A DNA stretch of 11,193 bases from Longimicrobiales bacterium (GTDB lineage: Bacteria > Gemmatimonadota > Gemmatimonadetes > Longimicrobiales > Gaopeijiaceae): the NCBI GenBank assembly GCA_028280205.1, contig JANQME010000191.1, positions 1 through 11,193 of the forward strand. The letters run 5' to 3'. How positions within the stretch are numbered: the first letter of the stretch is position 1; each line of letters begins with the position of its first letter. The notes beneath the pieces were generated by a model. It made no database searches. It saw only the letters and a program-made list of their open reading frames with translations, and was not told the DNA's origin. This document shows, in pieces, positions 5,990 to 11,193 of the stretch. The position numbers were made by a program, and so were the translations under genes.

Positions 5990-7159
5990 GATCGCCGAAG
6001 CTTCATCCGCGGGATGTGCCTGGGAGGTGCCGCGACCTTCGTCTGGCCGACGGCGCGGTTCGCTCAGGTACCGTCCGACGGGCGGTTGGTGTTCGTTCTC
6101 CTGCGCGGAGGCTTCGACGGGCTGGCCGCGCTCGTGCCGGTCGGCGATCCGGGGTACGAGGGTGTCCGGGGACGCCTGGCGTTCGGGCGGGGGGAGCTCG
6201 CGATGCTCGACACCGACTTCGGCCTGGCGAACGGACTCGCCCCGTGGCTGGAGCTCTGGGAAGAGGAGGAGCTCCTCGCCCTGCATGCCATGGCGATCCC
6301 GTACCGGACGCGCTCACACTTCGACGGACAGGCGGTCCTGGAGACGGGGCTGGCCCGTCCCGACGGCTCTTCGGACGGGTGGCTGAATCGGCTGCTCCAG
6401 GTCATGGACGGCGAGCGAGCGGGCATCGCCGTAGCGGCCGGAATGCCGAGGTCGCTCACGGGATCCTTTCCGGTCGACACGTGGTCGCCGGCTCGGCTCG
6501 GCGTCGTGGGGGACGCCTACCTGGAGCGCCTCGGTGTGCTCTACCGGGCCGACGCGCATCTGCACGACCGCTTCGAGGCTGCGCTCCAGCTTCGCGGCGC
6601 AGCACCGTCCGAGGCGACGATGGACGGACGCCGCGGGGGTGGTGCGGCCGCGCGCTTCACCCCGATCCTGCGTGCCGCCGCTCGCTTCCTGCGCGAGCCG
6701 GACGGGCCGAACGTCGCGGCGCTCGAGTTCAGCGGGTGGGACACGCACGCCAACCAGGGGCTCGCCGGTGGTCAGCTCGATCGGCTCCTGGCCGGGCTCG
6801 CGGAAGGCGTGCTGGCGCTGCGCGGCGAGCTCGGCCCGGCCTGGGCGAACACGACGGTGGTCGTGATGACGGAGTTCGGCCGCACGGCGCGCCCCAACGG
6901 AACGGGCGGCACGGACCACGGAACGGCCGGGGCCGGCTTCGTGATCGGACCTCGCCTCGCCCGCAGTGCCGTCGTCTCCGACTGGCCGGGGCTCTCTTCC
7001 GGCGCGCTCTACGAGGAGCGCGATCTGCGGCCGACGCTCGACACGCGGGCGGTGCTCAAGGGCGTCGTGGCCGGAACGTTCGACCTCACCGCCGAGCAGA
7101 TGGACCGGGTGTTCCCGGACTCCCGAGGCGTGCGGGGACGTTGGGAGCTGATGGGCTGA
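5987..7159 (+). CDS. DUF1501 family protein with twin-arginine signal
   Basis: The protein has 390 residues. DUF1501 proteins belong structurally to the alkaline phosphatase-like superfamily, but no substrate is established. The N-terminus MDRRSFIRGMCLGGAA is a good Tat signal (RRSFIR at 3-8), so export in the folded state is expected. Family landmarks follow in order: VFVLLRGGFDGLAALVP (35-51), RSHFDGQAVLETG (109-121), FSGWDTHANQG (248-258), TVVVMTEFGRTARPNGTGGTDHG (290-312) and the C-terminal LDTRAVLKGV. His111, Asp252, His254, Glu296, Asp310 and His311 are the plausible metal or active-site residues. The gene follows DUF1800 after 23 bases with its own strong ribosome binding site. The last 12 or so residues extend past the usual family end, and their codons overlap the end of the opposing amidohydrolase gene by 74 bases. 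Confidence 0.92.
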   Translation: MDRRSFIRGMCLGGAATFVWPTARFAQVPSDGRLVFVLLRGGFDGLAALVPVGDPGYEGVRGRLAFGRGELAMLDTDFGLANGLAPWLELWEEEELLALHAMAIPYRTRSHFDGQAVLETGLARPDGSSDGWLNRLLQVMDGERAGIAVAAGMPRSLTGSFPVDTWSPARLGVVGDAYLERLGVLYRADAHLHDRFEAALQLRGAAPSEATMDGRRGGGAAARFTPILRAAARFLREPDGPNVAALEFSGWDTHANQGLAGGQLDRLLAGLAEGVLALRGELGPAWANTTVVVMTEFGRTARPNGTGGTDHGTAGAGFVIGPRLARSAVVSDWPGLSSGALYEERDLRPTLDTRAVLKGVVAGTFDLTAEQMDRVFPDSRGVRGRWELMG

Positions 7160-8924
7160 CGGCGCCGTAGTTTCCCATGCTCAGGTGCGTGATCCGGTAG
7201 CCCGAGCGGGTCCGCGAGACCAGCATCGTGAACGGCCCGCGGGCCGCTTCGGCGCGGAGCAGGCGGTTGCCGAAGTGCCAGGTTGCGGTGACCACCGAGG
7301 CGTCGTCGAAGGAGTCGACGCGGACGTCCTCGAGCCAGAGCTCGCTGTCGGGCTGGAAGCCGCCGGGCGCGAAGCCCAGCTCCTCGTGGTAGGCGCGCAC
7401 GGCACCGTAGCCGACCACGACGCCTTCCCGGTCGTTCGGGAAGAAGGTGAGGCTGGGGTCCTGGTGCAGCACCTCGCCGAGTGCGTCGAGGTCGTAGCGT
7501 CGCCAGGCCCGGAGCCACCCGTCCAGCGCCGCCTGGGGATCGGCGGGCCCCGTCGCGGGCGCGGCGGGCTCCGACTCGACCTCGGTCACCGTGCGGCGAT
7601 AGGCCGTACGGTCGTATCGCTCCCCGTCCTTCCACACCGCACGGACGGTCCGCAGGTTCGCGATGTCCTCGAGCGGATCACCCGAGAGGAGCACGAAGGA
7701 GACCGGCCGTCCGTGCTCGAGCTTCCCGTGCGTCTCCTCCACGCCGATGGCCTCGGCGGCCACCCGCGTGGCGGATTCGATCGCCTGCATCGGCGTCAGG
7801 CCTCCGCCGCGCACCAGCTCCTCCAGCTCGTCGTGGAGCGCCGGGAACGGAGCGTCGACGGGGAGGGTGAAGTCCGTGCCGGCCACGATCGGGATTCCCT
7901 CCGCGACGGCACGGCCGACGAGTGCACGGGCGAAGTCGAGATCGCACCGATCGGAGAGGGGATCGTCCGGGTCGTTCTCCGCCCGGGCGTACATCGCGAG
8001 CGTCGCGTCGAGGATCGTTCCGTTCGCGCGCATCGCGTCGAAGAGCTCGGTGAAGATCGGCGATCCGGCGCTGAAGTTGCCGTACAGGGGCACCTGATCG
8101 TGGTGGTACTGCGTCGGCGCTTCGGCCATGCCTTCCCACGCCAGCCGACACACGTGTGAGATCACGTCGACGCCCGCCTCCACGACCGAGAGCGGGCGGG
8201 TAGGGAAGACCATCGAATGCGCCCAGACCTTCATCCCCTGCCGATGCGCCTCGGCGGTGATCCCGCGCACGAGCGCGGGCTCGAGATTCGCGTAGATCTT
8301 GATTCCCGAGGCGTACGTTCCCTTCGCCTGCGCCACCGCGACCACGAGGTCCGTCTCCGGGGTGATCGCCTGCATCCAGGGGACCTCGCCGGCGACCTCG
8401 CCGGTGGCGGAGGACTGGGGGCGCGGATCCGACACGAAGGACGGTCCCGCCATGAGCGCGGAGAAGTACACGGCGGGTGCCGGGATCAGCCCGAGGCGCG
8501 AGTCCCGTGCCAGCGAGGCCAGCGCACGCGCGTCGCCGGCCATGTCGCGCACGGCGGTGACGCCGCCGTACAGCATCCGGTACAGCTCGGCTTCGGCGCG
8601 CTCCCGGTTCGGCGAAGTCGCGAGGTGGACGTGCGCGTCGATGAGGCCGGGCACCACGTAGCCCCCGCCGAGGTTGGTCGCGATCGCGTCGCGCGGGGCA
8701 TCCGGCCCCGAGAGGAGCTCCAGGCGACGGCCCACGGTCAGGATCCGGTTGCCGCGCACGGCGATGGCGGCATCCTCGATGGGTGGTGCTCCGGTCCCGT
8801 CGATCAGCGTGAAGCCGAAGAGGATCTCGAGCGGCGCCTGACCCTCGAACTGCGCGGACACGTCACGGGCTGCTGCCAGCGCGCACGACGCGGCGAGCGC
8901 GAGGGCGATGGGAGTCCTGACCAT
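7086..8924 (-). CDS. Secreted metal-dependent amidohydrolase fused to a C-terminal SnoaL-like domain
   Basis: The protein has 612 residues. A Sec signal (hydrophobic residues 5-19, probable cleavage after VSA at 22-24) is followed by an imidazolonepropionase-like amidohydrolase at about 33-440. The metal site is complete by motif: His98 and His100 (GLIDAHVHL), Lys209 (SGIKIYA), His236 (KVWAHSM), His257 (VISHV) and Asp351 (AGTDFTL). After a Pro/Ala-rich linker at 447-463, a SnoaL/DUF4440-like NTF2 domain spans about 463-588 (DGWLRAWRRYDLDALGEVLHQD, FFPNDREGVVVGYGAVRAYHEE, THLSMGNYG). The last 23 residues are Pro/Gly/Ser-rich and overlap the DUF1501 gene on the other strand. The likely role is hydrolysis of a cyclic amide or peptide-like compound in the periplasm; the substrate is unknown. 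No clear ribosome binding site precedes the ATG. The 101 bases to the Nudix gene include only a weak promoter-like pair. Confidence 0.9.
   Translation of the reverse strand: MVRTPIALALAASCALAAARDVSAQFEGQAPLEILFGFTLIDGTGAPPIEDAAIAVRGNRILTVGRRLELLSGPDAPRDAIATNLGGGYVVPGLIDAHVHLATSPNRERAEAELYRMLYGGVTAVRDMAGDARALASLARDSRLGLIPAPAVYFSALMAGPSFVSDPRPQSSATGEVAGEVPWMQAITPETDLVVAVAQAKGTYASGIKIYANLEPALVRGITAEAHRQGMKVWAHSMVFPTRPLSVVEAGVDVISHVCRLAWEGMAEAPTQYHHDQVPLYGNFSAGSPIFTELFDAMRANGTILDATLAMYARAENDPDDPLSDRCDLDFARALVGRAVAEGIPIVAGTDFTLPVDAPFPALHDELEELVRGGGLTPMQAIESATRVAAEAIGVEETHGKLEHGRPVSFVLLSGDPLEDIANLRTVRAVWKDGERYDRTAYRRTVTEVESEPAAPATGPADPQAALDGWLRAWRRYDLDALGEVLHQDPSLTFFPNDREGVVVGYGAVRAYHEELGFAPGGFQPDSELWLEDVRVDSFDDASVVTATWHFGNRLLRAEAARGPFTMLVSRTRSGYRITHLSMGNYGAVSPSAPNVPARLGSPGTPGPSARR
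8382..8404. repeat. Short 12-base tandem repeat inside the amidohydrolase gene
   Basis: GACCTCGCCGG occurs at 8382-8392 and again at 8394-8404, a period of 12 bases. On the coding strand it gives the GEV-AGEV sequence near residues 175-181, in a loop between predicted structural elements. The repeat is in frame and probably neutral. Confidence 0.7.
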
Positions 8925-9025
8925 GACGCTGTGGGAGGTAGAGGATCGGCGAGGGCGGCCCCGTCCGCGGGACCTCCGCCCCTGGACAATTCTTCCCTGT
9001 GCTGCCGCGCGATCAAGGAAAAAGG

Positions 9026-9874
9026 TCAGTCGTCGACTTCGAGCCCGATGCCTGTCGGCGTCGTCACGAGGCGGGGCAGAACGGTGCGGACGGGTGCGGC
9101 GGCGAACGACGCGAGCGCGGACCGGGCGGTGTCGAACGGGGCGAGTTGCTCGATCGTGCGGATGGTGGGAAAGACCATGGGCAGCTCTCCGCGCTCCAGC
9201 CGTCCGAGCGCTTCGCCGGGGGTGATCCAGAGCGCCGCGGTCATCTCGCGGGGATCGACGATGGCGGCCGCCTCCGCGGGTACCCGGGCCGCGAAGAACC
9301 GGGTGTCGTAGCGGCGCGGCTCGGCCTCAGGGGTGATCCAGTGCGCGATGTACTCGATCGCCCCGCCCGCGATCCGACACCCGAGCCTCTCGGCCGCCGC
9401 CCCGATGTCGACCTCGTCGTCCATGAGCGCACGGCGCAAGGCGTCCACCTCCTCGTCCTCGGCGGCGCTCGGGGGCGGGCTTCCGTCCGCCCGGCTCGCG
9501 ACGAGGATCCCCGTCTCCTCGAACGCCTCGCGGAGCGCGGCGAGGTAGAAGGCGATGGCGGGGAGCTCCGCGTCGTGCAAGCCGAGTCGCCGGGCCGCTT
9601 CGTCGGGCGTCAGCCCCTCGAGCCGAGCGATGGCTCGGGACGCGGAGTCCGCCGCGTCGACCCGGCCTCCGGGAAAGACCCAGGCGCCGGGGACGAAGCC
9701 CGCGCTGCGATTGCGCCGCATGAGGAGCAGCTCGAGCCCCGCCGGCGCGTCGCGCAGCAGCACGATCGTCGCAGCGGGCCGCGGGACCGCAGGCTGCGCG
9801 GGCGGCTCCTCGACGCTCTGCGCGAACCCCTCGGGAAGATCCTCGAAGGGAATGACGTGATCCGGCCCGCTCAT
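9026..9874 (-). CDS. NUDT19-like Nudix hydrolase with an interrupted Nudix box
   Basis: The protein has 282 residues and is probably cytoplasmic, with no signal peptide. The domain opens with AATIVLLRD (34-42) and LLLMRRN (49-55), then GAWVFPGGRVDAAD (63-76). The catalytic helix is AALREAFEETGIL (112-124), with Arg115, Glu116, Glu119 and Glu120 as the metal-binding and catalytic core. In a standard Nudix box the PGG glycine and the REAFEE arginine are about 14 residues apart; here they are 45 apart, so about 30 residues are inserted. That split box is typical of the NUDT19/RP2 group, known for CoA or acyl-CoA diphosphatase activity, so a nucleoside-diphosphate-linked or CoA substrate is likely but not shown. 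The start lies 16 bases after the gamma-glutamyltransferase stop on the same strand, which suggests an operon. Confidence 0.9.
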   Translation of the reverse strand: MSGPDHVIPFEDLPEGFAQSVEEPPAQPAVPRPAATIVLLRDAPAGLELLLMRRNRSAGFVPGAWVFPGGRVDAADSASRAIARLEGLTPDEAARRLGLHDAELPAIAFYLAALREAFEETGILVASRADGSPPPSAAEDEEVDALRRALMDDEVDIGAAAERLGCRIAGGAIEYIAHWITPEAEPRRYDTRFFAARVPAEAAAIVDPREMTAALWITPGEALGRLERGELPMVFPTIRTIEQLAPFDTARSALASFAAAPVRTVLPRLVTTPTGIGLEVDD

Positions 9875-9890
9875 CGTTCCGGCGCCCCCC

Positions 9891-11193
9891 TCAACGTCCC
9901 GCCGCCATGCCGTCCTTGCGCGGATCGGAGGCCGCCGCCCACCCGCGAGGAAGCTTGAGGACGGCTTGTGCGCCGCCGAACGCGATGCCTTCGGGATCCC
10001 GCAGCTCGTGGCCGAGCGCTTCGAGCTCCGCCGCGACGCCCGGGTCGAGGTTCTCGATCGCCACCCGCGTCCCGCCGAGGTGGCGGAAGCGTACTGCGTC
10101 GATGGCCTCCTGCGGATCCATCCCGAACTCGATCAGGTTGAGGAGCACCTGCACGTGGCCCTGCGGCTGCATGGATCCGCCCATGACGCCGTAGGCCAGC
10201 CAGGGCTCTCCGTCACGGGTGACGAAGGCCGGGATGATCGTGTGCAGGGGTCGCTTGTTCGGCGCGATGCGGTTGGGGTGGCCCTCCTCGAAGGTGAAGC
10301 CCGCCCCCCGGTTCTGGAGGATGAGCCCCGTGCCCGGGACGACCACGCGCGCGCCGAAGTAGCCGTACACGGAGTTGATGAACGAGATCATGTTCCCGTC
10401 CCGGTCCGCCACGGTCAGGTAGATCGTCTCCGAGTCGGTCGCGAGGTGGCCCGGATCGGGACGGTCGGCGGCGCGGGTCGGGTCGATCATCGAAGCCCTT
10501 CCGGCCAGGTAGGCGGGGTCGAGCAGTGTCTCCGGCCGCACGTCCATGTGGTCCGGGTCGGCGACGTACCGGGCGAGGTCGGCGTGTGCGAGCTTCTTCG
10601 CCTCGATGAGGGTGTGCAGATACTCGGTGGAGTTGTGCCGCATCGAGGAGAAGTCGACGCCTTCCAGCATCTTCAGCATCTGGAGCGCCGCGATGCCCTG
10701 CCCGGCCGGGGGGAGCTCGTGCAGCGTGTATCCCCGGTACTCGACGCTCAGCGGCTCGACCCAGCGGATCTCGTGGCTCGCCAGGTCGTCGAGCGTGAGG
10801 AAGCCGCCCAGCTCCCGGACGCCCTCCACGATCTCGCGTCCGAGGGCGCCCCCGTAGAAGGTGCCGGGGCCGCCCTCCGCCACCCGCCGGAACGTCCGAG
10901 CCAGGTCGGGGTTGCGGAACCAGTCGCCGGCCTTCGGCGCCTCCCCGTCGATCAGGAAGGTCGCGGCGGCCCCCTCGTCCCGCCGGAGGCCCTCGACCGA
11001 GCCGGCCCAGTCCTGTGCGATGATCGGCGTGACCGGGAAGCCCTCGTCTGCGATACGGATGGCCGGCGCCAGAACCTCGGCGAGCGTCAGTTCGCCGTAC
11101 GTCTCGACGAGCGCCGACCAGCCCGAAAGGGCACCCGGCACGGTGATCGAGCCCGCTCCGCTTCCCGGCACGTCCTCGAGGGCGTCGACGTCG
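9891..11193 (-). CDS. Gamma-glutamyltransferase, 5' end outside the window
   Basis: About 433 residues are visible, and the frame stays open to the right edge, so the N-terminus, with any signal peptide, is missing. The GTG at 11171 is not the real start, because family sequence continues above it. Gamma-glutamyltransferases hydrolyse or transfer the gamma-glutamyl group of glutathione and related peptides, usually in the periplasm, and mature by self-cleavage at a Thr that becomes the nucleophile. Here that Thr lies in SETIYLTVADRDGN (codon at 10425-10427). Supporting blocks are GSITVPGALSGW, HELPPAGQGIAALQML, FGARVVVPGTGLILQNRGAGF, RPLHTIIPAF and GVMGGSMQPQGHVQVLLNL. The residue after the nucleophile is Ile rather than the His of the E. 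coli-type enzyme, as in a divergent YwrD-like branch. A Nudix gene follows 16 bases downstream. Confidence 0.93.
   Translation of the reverse strand, partial: DVDALEDVPGSGAGSITVPGALSGWSALVETYGELTLAEVLAPAIRIADEGFPVTPIIAQDWAGSVEGLRRDEGAAATFLIDGEAPKAGDWFRNPDLARTFRRVAEGGPGTFYGGALGREIVEGVRELGGFLTLDDLASHEIRWVEPLSVEYRGYTLHELPPAGQGIAALQMLKMLEGVDFSSMRHNSTEYLHTLIEAKKLAHADLARYVADPDHMDVRPETLLDPAYLAGRASMIDPTRAADRPDPGHLATDSETIYLTVADRDGNMISFINSVYGYFGARVVVPGTGLILQNRGAGFTFEEGHPNRIAPNKRPLHTIIPAFVTRDGEPWLAYGVMGGSMQPQGHVQVLLNLIEFGMDPQEAIDAVRFRHLGGTRVAIENLDPGVAAELEALGHELRDPEGIAFGGAQAVLKLPRGWAAASDPRKDGMAAGR

Noticed and set aside
8988..9016. Promoter for the amidohydrolase: TTGATC and AGAATT on the minus strand, 17 bases apart.
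   Set aside because: The spacing is right, but the -10-like element matches the consensus at only two of six positions, so it is not worth listing as a feature.
9017..9025. A-run just outside the Nudix stop (a T-run on its coding strand) as an intrinsic terminator.
   Set aside because: No GC-rich hairpin precedes the run on the minus strand, and the run is only five bases.
7185..9311. Long plus-strand open frames across the amidohydrolase and beyond (7185-8159 and 8217-9311).
   Set aside because: They are antisense shadows of the amidohydrolase and Nudix genes, and their translations are rich in Arg, His, Gly and Val with no recognisable domain.
10422..10427. Gamma-glutamyltransferase inactivated at its processing site because Thr-His is absent.
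   Set aside because: The nucleophile Thr is present and all surrounding blocks are conserved. Other family members, as I know them, have a similar Thr-Val/Ile-Tyr-Leu sequence, so an active enzyme is more likely.
1..11193. Mobile elements, CRISPR array, tRNA or rRNA genes, toxin-antitoxin or phage-defence modules.
   Set aside because: I saw no terminal inverted repeats with a transposase, no spaced repeats, no cloverleaf-like sequence and no defence-family motifs. All eight genes have metabolic or peripheral-protein assignments.

Overview
The window is an ordinary-looking, densely coded piece of a very GC-rich bacterial chromosome. It holds eight protein genes, two of them cut by the window edges, and almost no free intergenic DNA. 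I see no RNA gene, CRISPR array, insertion sequence, integrase or phage gene. The gene content suggests a free-living aerobic heterotroph with a two-membrane envelope: a secreted DUF1800/DUF1501 pair, a signal-peptide amidohydrolase fused to a SnoaL-like domain, a SnoaL-like lipoprotein, a MoxR-like ATPase of the 'magnesium chelatase' type, and a divergent ETF-quinone oxidoreductase. Gemmatimonadota or a related soil or marine lineage is my best guess. No phylogenetic marker is present, so this is inference only.

Layout. At 2-436 (+) is the C-terminus of a Cys/Met-metabolism PLP enzyme. It converges on a MoxR-like AAA+ ATPase at 457-1926 (-). A 135-base divergent gap with a small hairpin separates the ATPase from ETF-quinone oxidoreductase at 2062-3747 (+). 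That gene converges, across a 33-base GC-rich hairpin region, on a SnoaL-like lipoprotein at 3781-4374 (-). An 86-base divergent gap leads to the two-gene DUF1800-DUF1501 operon at 4461-5963 and 5987-7159 (+). The DUF1501 gene overlaps tail-to-tail, by 74 bases, a secreted amidohydrolase-SnoaL fusion at 7086-8924 (-). Upstream of that on the minus strand are a NUDT19-like Nudix hydrolase (9026-9874) and, 16 bases before it, a gamma-glutamyltransferase whose 5' end lies beyond the window (9891-11193).

How the genes work together. Only two groupings have real support. DUF1800 and DUF1501 are adjacent, each with a good Shine-Dalgarno sequence, and they are a recurrent bacterial pair; the DUF1501 partner carries a twin-arginine signal. 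The gamma-glutamyltransferase and Nudix genes are probably cotranscribed, possibly with the amidohydrolase behind them. The other genes change strand at each step and look like separate housekeeping or peripheral-metabolism units.

The points most worth a second look are sequence departures inside recognisable families. ETF-quinone oxidoreductase has only three of the four expected cluster cysteines, the fourth being Thr540. The MoxR-like ATPase has Asn-Glu where Walker B normally has Asp-Glu, and no VWA partner beside it. The DUF1800 protein contains a Gly/Arg insert built from a 30-base in-frame tandem duplication. I found no convincing evidence of a wholly new multi-gene system.
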